From: Candidatus Woesearchaeota archaeon
GTDB taxonomy: Archaea; Nanoarchaeota; Nanoarchaeia; Woesearchaeales; JAGVZT01
Direction: 5' to 3'
Length of the DNA: 27,207 bases
Assembly (NCBI GenBank): GCA_017608295.1
Contig: JAFCGF010000024.1
Span: forward strand, 1-27,207
In this document: one piece after another, positions 1-8,171 of the stretch
Position numbering within the stretch: position 1 is the first letter of the stretch
Layout of the letters: the number at the start of each line of letters is the position of its first letter
Notes under the pieces: generated by a model
What the model was told of the DNA's origin: nothing
What the model saw: only the letters and a program-made list of their open reading frames with translations
Database searches by the model: none
Program-made: the position numbers and the translations under genes

Positions 1-95
1 CATAACTGCAAGCTTTATAACATAAAAGTACGAAAAACCTGCAAATTATTAACACATAAAATATCATAAGTTATTAACATTCAAATGTTTAAGAC

Positions 96-299
96 TTATT
101 CACCAAGCCCTAAATTAGTGATATCAATTCCTTCAATCCTGACATCCCCCTCAATTTCTGTGCAGTTGGGATTATTTATTTGAAAACTATCAATCTGGTT
201 TTGTGTTGTAAAGATTATACCATTTGGCAGGCAGGGTTGGGATGAACAAGTGAACTGTAGGAACATCAAACTAACAATGAACACGACTACCTTTTTCAT
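96..299 (-). pseudogene. Truncated start of a secreted surface protein
   Basis: This 67-residue frame opens with a signal peptide (MKKVVVFIVSLMFLQFTCSS) and continues with a Cys-rich start resembling large Bacteroidota cell-surface proteins, whose next segment is a leucine-rich receptor-L-like domain. The text from about residue 41 (TEIEGDVRIEGIDITNLGLG) is the usual beginning of such a domain, but the frame stops at once after one strand. Intact relatives normally run on for hundreds of residues. I chose the internal Met at 297-299 because it directly precedes the hydrophobic segment, while the upstream extension to 359 does not look like a signal sequence. The reading is a broken 5' remnant of a secreted adhesin-like gene. 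It could still yield a small exported peptide. The family resemblance is from memory of such starts, not from a search. Confidence 0.5.
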
Positions 300-539
300 A
301 ATGGTAAAATCTGGGCAAACAGGCGGCATAAAGATAGCAAATAAAATCCTGATTGTCAAGAAAAACCGTAATGAAGAATAGCAAAAGTTTTCTCATTTTC
401 CAACGTTTCCAGAGCATTCGGAGAGGCTGGTTAATGTGCCAGTAGAAATACCCCCAAAATAGCCAGAATAAGGCATTTATGATGTATCACGGATACAATG
501 CCAAAGATTGTACCTGCTATTCTAAGACCAAGGATTTTA

Positions 540-875
540 TTACTCATTTGGTATGGTGTTTTGTTTTCGGTTTTCACCACTGATGCTACATGCACTGTTC
601 TTGTCATCGACCACATAGATAATCAGGTCGGCATCGTTTCGATCCTGCACGTAGTATATAACCCATTCTGCCTCATTTCTGTCGTCAACCTTATACCACA
701 AGAAGGACTTGATCGCATCGTTCCCGTCGCTGACAAAATAAACGAACATATCTGCTTCGCTTCTTATATCGGTAACGTAAATCTTTTTCGATCCCGAACG
801 GGTATCCGAAATGTACACCTTCCCAGCTTGTGCAGAAAGGGTGAACATCAGGAATATAATTATCAGCTTTTTCAT
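540..875 (-). CDS. DUF6150/Septknot-type small exported protein
   Basis: The 111-residue product starts with a signal peptide ending near AQA17, so the mature chain is probably periplasmic or secreted. The mature part is a series of short beta repeats, each an aromatic/aliphatic strand followed by D-x-R/K/N and an acidic turn: KVYISDTRS, KIYVTDIRSEAD, FVYFVSDGNDA, LWYKVDDRNEAE, IYYVQDRNDAD, IYVVDDKNSA. This pattern matches the DUF6150 (Septknot) family as I know it, whose fold is a small 7_1 knotted solenoid. The biological role is unknown. The last 16 residues or so lack the repeat and may be a disordered tail. The gene stands alone, with a good promoter about 75 bases upstream. A long frame on the other strand (498-986) is a shadow of it. 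Confidence 0.72.
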   Translation of the reverse strand: MKKLIIIFLMFTLSAQAGKVYISDTRSGSKKIYVTDIRSEADMFVYFVSDGNDAIKSFLWYKVDDRNEAEWVIYYVQDRNDADLIIYVVDDKNSACSISGENRKQNTIPNE

Positions 876-949
876 ATCTATTCGTCGGGGCGCAATTTGG
901 CTAATGTCTTCTTAATGCTATTCAGGCATATCATATTCATTATCTGTGT

Positions 950-983
950 CAAAGATAGTGAAGGCTGGGCTGTAATTGGCAAA
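950..983 (-). promoter_or_regulatory. Bacteroidota-type promoter for the Septknot gene
   Basis: On the minus strand a TTTG box (980-983) is followed 22 bases later by TATCTTTG (950-957), a full match to the TAnnTTTG -7 element of the phylum. The spacing is slightly longer than the usual 19-21. Transcription would begin about 65-70 bases before the start codon at 875. Confidence 0.5.
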
Positions 984-1013
984 TAAGAATGTGCATTTTT
1001 CTTCTTGATTTGC
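979..1013. repeat. Imperfect inverted repeat in a gene-poor stretch
   Basis: GCAAATAAGAA (979-989) pairs with TTCTTGATTTGC (1002-1013) around a 12-base loop, with one bulged base. It lies in the roughly 300-base interval 876-1179 that holds no convincing gene. Otherwise that interval contains only the promoter at 950-983 and a Met-less open frame on the minus strand (1013 to about 1195). No T-run follows on either strand, so a terminator is not obvious. The repeat overlaps the TTTG box of the promoter and may be regulatory or accidental. Confidence 0.3.
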
Positions 1014-1179
1014 TAAGAGCAGCCTTCCCAAAGCAGAATTTTCCGATAATGCCAGTCAGATATGATTCGGAAACGGTATATGAGATTTTGGAGTCGAAAT
1101 TCCGGATAAAGATGTATTATTTCTTCGACGGATGAAATCAGAGATTTGGGCAGAATGTGTGCCCCTGCTTTAATTAAAT

Positions 1180-1377
1180 CTAATGCTTTCCCCTGTTTTT
1201 ATACCTTTCAATGGTCTCCCGTTCCTTCTTTTTATCTGAGATATATATGATTGTCTTCCCGCCATCAAGAACAACGGGATATTTATCTTTGGTTGACCCA
1301 ATTTCTTGCTGCGCTTTGGGAATAACTCCCTGAGGATTTCTCAGATAGCGCCTGTTATCAAACTTATCGCCCTTCAT
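1180..1377 (-). CDS. Small hypothetical protein, 65 residues
   Basis: The product is basic, highly charged and without a signal peptide or membrane segment. Its centre (KYPVVLDGGKTIIYISDKKK) reads like a short beta hairpin, and the C-terminal third (KERETIERYKNRGKH) is a charged helix. I do not recognise the family with confidence; the composition resembles small accessory or mobile-element proteins. The start at 1375-1377 is the only Met. There is no Shine-Dalgarno site, which is normal for this phylum. A second minus-strand frame without its own Met overlaps the 3' end and continues about 60 codons to 1013. The gene could therefore be the front half of a longer frameshifted one. Confidence 0.45.
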   Translation of the reverse strand: MKGDKFDNRRYLRNPQGVIPKAQQEIGSTKDKYPVVLDGGKTIIYISDKKKERETIERYKNRGKH

Positions 1378-1581
1378 ATTTTAGTGGTTTATTGGCAAGA
1401 TACCATTTTTTTACGATACCTGGAAAGATTTTAACAATAATATTGGTTTAGGGAAGCAACGGAATGGATATCTCAGTTTCTTTTACGTTGGAAAGGGTCA
1501 TATATGTCAACCGAGCAGCAGTTGACTGCGTTCTCTTATTCGTTCTATCAGGAGAAAAACCTGTCCGCTTTGCCAATCGAA

Positions 1582-2115
1582 TCACTCAACAAGAAAATCC
1601 CCGTGCCCTTTGTAAAAAAACAACTGGCTGGTGCAATGGGCGGCATAATATAGCCTGTAATACTCCCCGTGTATATATTTCAACGAATCTGAGAAGGTAA
1701 GATAACGGTAAATGTTCCCTGTCCAGTTGGGGATGCTAAATGTATCGAGAACCTGAAAAGAGCGGTTCACAATGACGCACTGGAACGGGCAGAGTTTCGG
1801 CCTGATTAAAATCAGCATACTCGCGGTTCTTACTGGATTGGGAAACAACAGCGTGAAAAGTGTCGATGTGTCGGAACCCGTCAGATCAAGGCTGTCAGTG
1901 CTGAAAAGATCATATTCTTCCTGACACCAAACGGGATCATTCGTCCAGTCCGATGGATCATTGGACAAAATCTGTCCGACATCATTGGCATAAGTGATCT
2001 TGATGAAATCCAGTTTTGACAGGCAGTCATTGTTGGGGTCATCAGGATTCTTTTTGCAATTGACCCCGAATACCAGGATTGTTGCTAAAAGCAATATGAA
2101 GACTTCTCGTTTCAT
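1582..2115 (-). CDS. Predicted lipoprotein with a beta-sandwich domain
   Basis: The 177-residue product begins with a hydrophobic signal segment ending in FGVNC20, followed by KKNPDDP, a typical Bacteroidota lipoprotein start, although Asn at -1 of the lipobox is unusual. From about residue 85 there is a segment with the layout of the FlgD-like or type-A-sorting beta-sandwich: FPNPVRTAS, then hydrophobic strands, a turn, and a final strand running into YKGHGDFLVE at the C-terminus. The domain is probably structural and surface or periplasmic. The start codon overlaps the stop of the HU gene by four bases (ATGA, 2112-2115), so the two genes are almost certainly translated together. No enzymatic motif is visible and the function is unknown. 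Confidence 0.65.
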   Translation of the reverse strand: MKREVFILLLATILVFGVNCKKNPDDPNNDCLSKLDFIKITYANDVGQILSNDPSDWTNDPVWCQEEYDLFSTDSLDLTGSDTSTLFTLLFPNPVRTASMLILIRPKLCPFQCVIVNRSFQVLDTFSIPNWTGNIYRYLTFSDSLKYIHGEYYRLYYAAHCTSQLFFYKGHGDFLVE

Positions 2116-2396
2116 TTGACTTTGACTTTTACTTCCAAAGCAAACTCCCTCGATGGTTTAAATGCAGGAATAACGTGAGCAGGAATCTTCACGCTTGTTC
2201 CCTTCGTAATGTTCCGCCCAATCTTTTCCGCCCGTTTCTTCAGCAAGAACGTGCCAAAACCACGCAGGTATATGTTCTCCCCATTCAACATTGATTGTTT
2301 TATGGTTTTCATCAGGCTTTCGACGGCAACGGTTACGGTTGGTTTCTCGATGCCTGTTTGGGCTACGATCTTTTCAATTATTTCAGCTTTGGTCAT
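2112..2396 (-). CDS. HU/IHF-family DNA-binding protein
   Basis: The 94-residue protein has the complete HU/IHF layout. An N-terminal helical dimerisation part (MTKAEIIEKIVAQTGI, then VESLMKTIKQSML) leads to the conserved GENIYLRGFGTF strand turn and the basic RAEKIGRNITKG arm. The VKIPAHVIPAFKPSREF end is typical of Bacteroidota HU members. It should bind and bend DNA as a dimer. It is followed without a gap by a lipoprotein gene whose ATG overlaps its TGA, an odd partner for a nucleoid protein. A dedicated copy beside accessory genes is probably a paralogue rather than the main HU of the cell. The short KVKVK tail after the usual end is slightly unusual. Confidence 0.93.
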   Translation of the reverse strand: MTKAEIIEKIVAQTGIEKPTVTVAVESLMKTIKQSMLNGENIYLRGFGTFLLKKRAEKIGRNITKGTSVKIPAHVIPAFKPSREFALEVKVKVK

Positions 2397-2516
2397 TAGG
2401 TTGGATTTTATTCTTATTAGTTTTCAATTAGAAAAGTTAATCTTCCTATCCTGCATTTGCCACATATTTTTCATATCCTGGTTTTTTTGTTGAATTATTT
2501 TCGTAACAACAATCAC

Positions 2517-4778
2517 CTAATGCCAAAAATACCTGTGAGAGTCCAAATGAAAATAATCAGGCGGGGATAAAATGAAAGTTTCGATTTCAGGTTCATATTC
2601 CCATTTGTTAAAAAGATGTATTAGCCCTTGTTTCGCTTTTTCCAGTCTTCTATACTTGTCTATATAACAACTAAGAACAATCTTGTCAGGATGAATGGCT
2701 TTGGCAACTTCAACCAATGATTTTAAACATTTATTTCCATTTTCAGAGAATCTCTCGCTGTTATGCTTGGCTTCACCGATGATCAGCAATCCATCAACTA
2801 AACACACAATGTCAATTTCGGACTCTGGTTTTTTCGAATAATAGTTAGTGAAAAGGTCTAATTGTGGCGTATATTCAAACGCATTTCTGGATTGATCCTT
2901 CAAAAGGACGAGTGTCCTAATCACAGTTAGATTTCCATCCCTTTGTGAATCAGGTTGAAAAAGATTGTTTCTTATTAGGTCATTTAACTTATATGAAAAG
3001 TTAGGTTCAATAGGTAATTCAAATCTCTGAAGACAACCCTTACATTTGATCGTATCTCCAACTTCTTCGATATGGTACCAAAATGCAGATGAACAATTGA
3101 TACATTTCAGTTTGAATCCTTTTAATAAAACCCTAAAATTGCAAAGTTCTTGTATGGTTCTTTTAAGCCCAATTGACAAATTTTCTTCATTGTGAACTGT
3201 TTTCTCTTTTTCCTCAAGTTTAATTTTCTTTTCAGACAACACGTCAATACATCTTGTCTTAATCTCTTCAAATGATATTGCCTCGCCTGCAACCATATCA
3301 TTTGTTGAAAGATGCTCAAAAATACCCACCCAAAATTTATCTGAAAAGAAATCAGATATTGTACTAAAATTATTATCAAAAAGCTTAATAAAAGCTGCTA
3401 GTTTATTACTATTGTCATTAAATCCAGAATCAATGTATTTTGTCGTTGTTTTATCACCATCTATTATAGGATGATGTGTAATTTGTCGAATCAGATTCCT
3501 AAAAGAAGAAATGTTGACATCAAGTGTTGCCGTTGTATTGATTTGATTGTGAATTATTATCGAAATATCTCTGATTCTGTTGATTCTACCTTTAACGTCC
3601 CTGAATAGAAATTCTGTATCTGTGTTATATGGGAATTTAATATTGTTTCGATAATCGCTTGTAGATTTTTTTAGCTGTATATCTATTGCGTATTGTTGAG
3701 GGTAATATTCCAGCTTTTCAGTAAAACTTAATTTTGGAATGAAATATATTCCATTGTTGGAAGAAAATATCTGAATCGATTGTGTTTCACCAAAATTTCT
3801 TTCAATCAATCCATTTGCATCCATAATCTCAAAGGGAAAATTCTTAACATCCTTGTAAGTAAAACTTTTGTAGAATGAAATGCTTTTTAGCTTAGTTTCA
3901 ATTATTGTTTCAAGCTCTGATTTTGTTAACGATGTTGAAACAACATATATTGGATTTTCGATACTCATTAAAGAAAGTAGCTTGCCGAAATATTCTTCCC
4001 CAACAAGTATATTTATTTCTTCAATAGTTGAATATATGACATTGCCACACTCAAATAATTGTCGATTCCAAAAATATAGTAAGTCGGTAATTGAAGATTT
4101 ATCTCTTGCTATAACTAGTTCAACGGAATTGTGAGGGAAAGACTTCTCGCTTCGTAATATTCTTGTGTTTAGATTTTGTCTAGCTAAATGTGCCTGATTT
4201 ATTGGTTTTTGCTCACAAATAAGTTTATTTATCGAAGAAATGTTAGCTTCGTCAATGTAAATGATCTCTTTTTTGTTGATTATTTCATCATAGCTATGAG
4301 TCCTATTTATTCCAATGCCAAAGTTTATCTTATAGAAATCAAATAATGGGTTTTCCGTACCCACCAAGTCAGGCTTATAAACAATCTTAACTTTATTTAT
4401 AAATCGAGAAAACCAATAATCTGGAAACTGGGAAAATAAGTTGAAGGTATCAACTCCCGTTATTGTTTCTCTTGGTGGTTTTTCATCAAGACAATAATAT
4501 CCACTAGGATTAAATAACCGAAGTTGTTTCAAAAACTCAACATCAATAGTCTTTGAATAAAAAATATAATCTGGATCGTAGTATTTAAGAACTTCAAGAT
4601 ATTCTTTCTGAATTACTTTTTCTGCCACGGGGATAATAGGATTATATCTCCCTCCCCAGAATCGTTGATTTCTGTTTATAAGGGATACTAAGTCATCATA
4701 TTTATAACTTTCATCGATGAAAAAGATATATCTGAGATGTCTTGGTCTTGATAATACTTGTATTTGTTCAGTATTCAT
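2517..4778 (-). CDS. Orphan protein with zinc ribbon and PD-(D/E)xK-like C-terminus
   Basis: I do not recognise this 753-residue family by name. It has no signal peptide or membrane segment. The N-terminal part (about residues 15-100) reads like an alpha/beta fold with the motif WGGRYNPIIP at 41-50. Around 230-240 there is an LLYFWNRQ motif. A Lys/Glu-rich helix lies near 515-530. C559, C562, C579 and C582 form a CxxC...CxxC zinc ribbon. After it, D656 and E669-A-K671 inside hydrophobic strands (EIDIVCLVDGLLIIGEAK) match the PD-(D/E)xK nuclease core. The gene is visibly more AT-rich than the housekeeping genes to its right and lies among small unknowns, which suggests horizontal transfer. A nuclease effector of an anti-phage defence system is a reasonable inference but is not shown. 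Confidence 0.8.
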   Translation of the reverse strand: MNTEQIQVLSRPRHLRYIFFIDESYKYDDLVSLINRNQRFWGGRYNPIIPVAEKVIQKEYLEVLKYYDPDYIFYSKTIDVEFLKQLRLFNPSGYYCLDEKPPRETITGVDTFNLFSQFPDYWFSRFINKVKIVYKPDLVGTENPLFDFYKINFGIGINRTHSYDEIINKKEIIYIDEANISSINKLICEQKPINQAHLARQNLNTRILRSEKSFPHNSVELVIARDKSSITDLLYFWNRQLFECGNVIYSTIEEINILVGEEYFGKLLSLMSIENPIYVVSTSLTKSELETIIETKLKSISFYKSFTYKDVKNFPFEIMDANGLIERNFGETQSIQIFSSNNGIYFIPKLSFTEKLEYYPQQYAIDIQLKKSTSDYRNNIKFPYNTDTEFLFRDVKGRINRIRDISIIIHNQINTTATLDVNISSFRNLIRQITHHPIIDGDKTTTKYIDSGFNDNSNKLAAFIKLFDNNFSTISDFFSDKFWVGIFEHLSTNDMVAGEAISFEEIKTRCIDVLSEKKIKLEEKEKTVHNEENLSIGLKRTIQELCNFRVLLKGFKLKCINCSSAFWYHIEEVGDTIKCKGCLQRFELPIEPNFSYKLNDLIRNNLFQPDSQRDGNLTVIRTLVLLKDQSRNAFEYTPQLDLFTNYYSKKPESEIDIVCLVDGLLIIGEAKHNSERFSENGNKCLKSLVEVAKAIHPDKIVLSCYIDKYRRLEKAKQGLIHLFNKWEYEPEIETFILSPPDYFHLDSHRYFWH

Positions 4779-4983
4779 TGTTTGACACTTTCAGGATTCA
4801 AGATTGAATAATCATAGATTATACTTCCGCAAGTTACCAAGAAAAACATCAACATCATCCACATTAGTTTTTTAAGCCCCTGATCGCACGCAGTCCCACA
4901 TCTACTGCCTAATCCACACCAAATCCGATCGTCCATCCTGATCCATCCTATGCCCCAAAAAAACAAGGATTGCCTATGTGTGA

Positions 4984-5280
4984 CTATTTCCTGTTATTCC
5001 ACTTCGTCCCCTGCCATCCGCTGATCCTGCCAGCTTCATCACAATCAGTGCACCACCATTCAATGGCTTCATCGTCCTGATCAATTGCCAGTTCGATGGT
5101 TCCATTGCATTTCTTTTGAAGGCACCTGATCTCGGTTGCTTTTATTGGCGGTTCATAATCTTTTGTGGCTGTATCTACTATCAGGGCAAGGAAGCTGGCG
5201 GTCTCTCTGCCGGCTTTGAGCATCTCTTTTGCGATGTTACCGTATTCATCGAGGAAGTGGGAAAGGTTGGAGATTAACAT
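4984..5280 (-). CDS. Small zinc-ribbon protein, 98 residues
   Basis: The N-terminal half (about 1-40) is helical. The C-terminal half contains C53 and C58 (CLQKKC) and C77 and C80 (CTDC), a four-cysteine set expected to bind zinc. The run EAIEWWCTDC followed by GRISGWQGTKW closely resembles a widespread small hypothetical family that ends in SGWQGT-x-W. No catalytic residues are visible, and a structural or nucleic-acid-binding role is only a guess. It lies upstream of the orphan nuclease-like gene on the same strand, separated by 205 bases, so co-transcription is uncertain. The 170 bases on its other side, up to the eRF1-like gene, show no further gene. Confidence 0.72.
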   Translation of the reverse strand: MLISNLSHFLDEYGNIAKEMLKAGRETASFLALIVDTATKDYEPPIKATEIRCLQKKCNGTIELAIDQDDEAIEWWCTDCDEAGRISGWQGTKWNNRK

Positions 5281-5450
5281 TTGTTGGGGGTGATTAGAGG
5301 TTTCGGGTGCAAATTATTGAAAAAAGTTGGTTTTTGATGGTGTGAAAGTTTTTATGTAATCGTTGACTGATTATTCCGATGAAACAGAGCCATTGATTCA
5401 ATGAATTTTTCTATATTTACCATTCGGTGCACAAAAAATAAACATCAAAC

Positions 5451-6521
5451 ATGATGAATCAGTTGTTTAAAAAAGTCAAAGACATTCAGTCTGAAGGATG
5501 TGTATCCATTATTCTGAATACACATCGAACGAAACCTGACAATCAGAAAGACGCTATTACACTTAAAAACCTGGTTAAAGAAGCTGAAGAGCGTTTGTTG
5601 AATGATTACGATAAGCGTTTTGCCGGTTCTATTATTGAAAAACTGAAGAATCTTGCAGATACCATTGACCACAATTACAATTTGGAAAGCCTTGTGTTAT
5701 TTGTAAATGCCGATTTCGCTGACTATACAAGAATGCTCATCGAAGTGGGAGACAGAGTGATCATTGATAATACATTTGCCACGAGAGACCTTGTGAGAGC
5801 CATGCACCAGGAAGCCGGCTATTATATACTGGTACTAAGTCGTCAAAATGCACGATTGATCGAAGCATATAATGATCAGGTGGTGCAGGAATTCAAAGGA
5901 AATTTCCCGATAAAAAATACACTCTACACAACAGATAAAATTAGACTCTCTAATGCAAAAGGGCAGGATAACCTGATTGAAGAATTTTTCAACAGAGTGG
6001 ATAAATTAGTTTTGGCGACAATCAAAGAAAACCCTTTGCCCATTCTGTTGGCTACTGAAACCAGAAATTTTAGTCATTATCAAAAAATAGCCGATAAAAA
6101 GGATCTGATCATCGGACATATCAATAGGAACAGGGACGATGAAGAACCATACCATATCGTTGCAGATGCGTGGAAAGACATGCAAGCCATTGTAAAGGAA
6201 AAACAAGCAGCCCGAATCGCGGAACTGGAAAAAGCCATTTCCAAAGGCAGATTTTTAAGTGATTATAATAAAATATGGAATGCCCTTCAGCAAGGCAGGG
6301 GACAAACGCTTTTCGTGAAAAAGGAATTTTTCCAACCTGCATTATTGGTTGACAACAAAATAGTGCTTGTTGAAAGTTTTGAAAATGACCAAAAAGGCAT
6401 TGTGGATGATATCATTGACGAAATGATTGAACTCAATCTTGCTTTTGGTGGTGATACAGTCTTTATGGAAGGTAATGAGTTAGAACAATTTCAGAATGTA
6501 GCCTTGATAACCAGATTTTAA
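5451..6521 (+). CDS. Bacterial eRF1-like protein (baeRF family; Balon-like)
   Basis: This 356-residue cytosolic protein resembles the bacterial archaeo-eukaryotic release-factor-like (baeRF) group, probably family 3. The N-terminal region (CVSIILNTHRTKP, then charged helices and a LESLVLFVNADFADY strand) matches the first domain. The middle (GYYILVLSRQNARLIEAYND) is the second, RNase-H-like domain, and the end (IWNALQQGRGQTLFV ... AFGGDTVFM) matches the L7Ae-like third domain. No GGQ tripeptide is present, so it should not release peptides. Balon, a member of this wider group, binds idle ribosomes with EF-Tu during hibernation, and a similar stress role is plausible here. Two Met codons start the frame (5451 and 5454); either may be used. 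It ends 10 bases from the convergent comM gene. Confidence 0.72.
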   Translation: MMNQLFKKVKDIQSEGCVSIILNTHRTKPDNQKDAITLKNLVKEAEERLLNDYDKRFAGSIIEKLKNLADTIDHNYNLESLVLFVNADFADYTRMLIEVGDRVIIDNTFATRDLVRAMHQEAGYYILVLSRQNARLIEAYNDQVVQEFKGNFPIKNTLYTTDKIRLSNAKGQDNLIEEFFNRVDKLVLATIKENPLPILLATETRNFSHYQKIADKKDLIIGHINRNRDDEEPYHIVADAWKDMQAIVKEKQAARIAELEKAISKGRFLSDYNKIWNALQQGRGQTLFVKKEFFQPALLVDNKIVLVESFENDQKGIVDDIIDEMIELNLAFGGDTVFMEGNELEQFQNVALITRF

Positions 6522-6531
6522 ATAAAATTTC

Positions 6532-8070
6532 TCAATCCCCCCAGTTATCCCGGTCAAGCGAACGGTAGTTGATCGCTTCGGCAAGGTGTGCCGGCAGAAT
6601 ATCTTTCGCTTGTTCCAGGTCGGCGATGGTACGTGATACTTTGATGATCCGGTCAAAGGCACGCGCCGATAGCCCCAGTTTCTCCATGGCGTTCTTCAGG
6701 ATCTGATTACAATTCTCATCGAGAGGACAATATTTCCGCTGGATTTTAACTGTCATTTGCGCGTTGCTATATGTCTTTTGAATCCCTTCGTAGCGCTTTT
6801 GTTGAATCTGTCTGGCGGAAATCACACGCTCCCGGATGCTGGAACTTGTCTCCGATTGCCTTGAATCGCTCAACTCGTTGAATGGAACCGGGATCACCTC
6901 CACATGGATATCGATCCGGTCGAAGAGGGGGCCGGAGATCCTGTTTAAATATTTCTGCACGATTCCCGAGCCACATTTGCATTCGATTTTCGGATGGTTG
7001 TAGTAGCCACAAGGACAGGGGTTCATCGCTGCAATAAGCATAAAACTTGCCGGGAAATCCACACTCATCCGGGCCCTGGAGATGGTGACAACTCTATCTT
7101 CCATCGGCTGCCTTAACACTTCCAGGACAGTCCGCTTGAACTCGGGCAGTTCATCCAGAAACAATACTCCGTTATGAGCCAGGGAGATCTCCCCTGGCTG
7201 GGGAATCCCGCCTCCGCCTACCAGAGCGACATCGGAGATTGTATGGTGTGGCGAACGAAATGGCCTCACGGAGACCAATGATTGATGCATTCTCATTTTC
7301 CCGGCAACGGAGTGGATCTTTGTTGTCTCCAGCGCCTCCTGCAGATTGAATGGAGGCAGGATAGAAGGCAACCGCTTTGCCAGCATTGTTTTCCCTGATC
7401 CGGGAGGTCCGATCAGGATGACATTGTGCCCCCCTGCAGCCGCGATTTCAAGCGCACGTTTGATGTTCACCTGTCCCTTTACTTCTGAAAAATCATGCTC
7501 ATACGCTTCAGCCCGGTTCAAAAACTCCTTCTGACAATCAACAATAACCGGCTGAAGAGAGAGCTCCCCATTCAAGAATTCCAGCACCTCACGTAAATGC
7601 TCTACGCCATAAACCTCCAGTCCATTGACCACAGCAGCTTCCGGTGCATTCTGCCGGGGAAGGATCACTCCCTTGAATTTTCTCTTTTGCGCCTCGATCG
7701 CAATAGGCAGTGCGCCCTTGACAGGCCGGATGGTCCCATCCAGAGAGAGCTCTCCCATGATGACATACGCTCCCACATGATCAGGTTTCAGATGCTCATT
7801 CGCGGCAAGGATCCCTACCGCGATAGTCAGGTCGTAGGAAGATCCCTCCTTCCGGATATCGGCCGGAGCCATATTGATCACGATCTTCTTCCCGGGTATC
7901 TTCAACCCCACGCTGCGCATCGCGGAATCGATCCGTTGCTGGCTCTCCTTCACAGCATTGTCGGGAAGTCCAACCATCGAAAAATTGACACCTATGTCAA
8001 TACTCACCTCCACCGTAATGGTGATGGCATGTACACCATACAAGGCACAACCGAATGTTTTCACCAGCAT
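6532..8070 (-). CDS. comM: YifB/ComM-family Mg-chelatase-like AAA+ ATPase
   Basis: The 512-residue length and domain order are those of ComM/YifB. An N-terminal ChlI-like fold with a Lon-protease-like substructure occupies about 1-180 (SMVGLPDNAV, MAPADIRKEGSSYDL). The AAA+ domain has Walker A GPPGSGKT (221-228), Walker B GVLFLDEL (301-308) and a zinc site C352, C354, C364, C366. The C-terminal Mg-chelatase domain ends with SARAFDRIIKVSRTIADL. In transformable bacteria ComM is a hexameric helicase that extends branch migration of incoming DNA. The protein is also common in bacteria not known to be competent. No other competence genes are in this window. A 101-base gap separates it from gldB upstream on the same strand. 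Confidence 0.95.
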   Translation of the reverse strand: MLVKTFGCALYGVHAITITVEVSIDIGVNFSMVGLPDNAVKESQQRIDSAMRSVGLKIPGKKIVINMAPADIRKEGSSYDLTIAVGILAANEHLKPDHVGAYVIMGELSLDGTIRPVKGALPIAIEAQKRKFKGVILPRQNAPEAAVVNGLEVYGVEHLREVLEFLNGELSLQPVIVDCQKEFLNRAEAYEHDFSEVKGQVNIKRALEIAAAGGHNVILIGPPGSGKTMLAKRLPSILPPFNLQEALETTKIHSVAGKMRMHQSLVSVRPFRSPHHTISDVALVGGGGIPQPGEISLAHNGVLFLDELPEFKRTVLEVLRQPMEDRVVTISRARMSVDFPASFMLIAAMNPCPCGYYNHPKIECKCGSGIVQKYLNRISGPLFDRIDIHVEVIPVPFNELSDSRQSETSSSIRERVISARQIQQKRYEGIQKTYSNAQMTVKIQRKYCPLDENCNQILKNAMEKLGLSARAFDRIIKVSRTIADLEQAKDILPAHLAEAINYRSLDRDNWGD

Positions 8071-8171
8071 ACTATCTGTGTTAACCTGCCATTAATCGGG
8101 TTAGGGGGTAAAAGGTTATACCTTCCCTTCAACTTTTTATTAACAAAAAGAGGAGATATTTCCGCAGGAAA

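Noticed and set aside
498..986. 162-residue plus-strand frame
   Set aside because: It is the antisense of the repeat-rich Septknot gene; the openness comes from that gene's repeats, and the translation resembles no protein family.
4775..4966. 63-residue minus-strand frame overlapping the orphan nuclease-like gene by four bases
   Set aside because: The overlap and a hydrophobic stretch (MMLMFFLVTCGS) are suggestive of a small lipoprotein, but the N-terminal half looks random and no homologous family comes to mind.
8071..8171. Short hairpin AAGGT-TAT-ACCTT between gldB and comM
   Set aside because: A five-base stem is too weak to call a terminator or attenuator.
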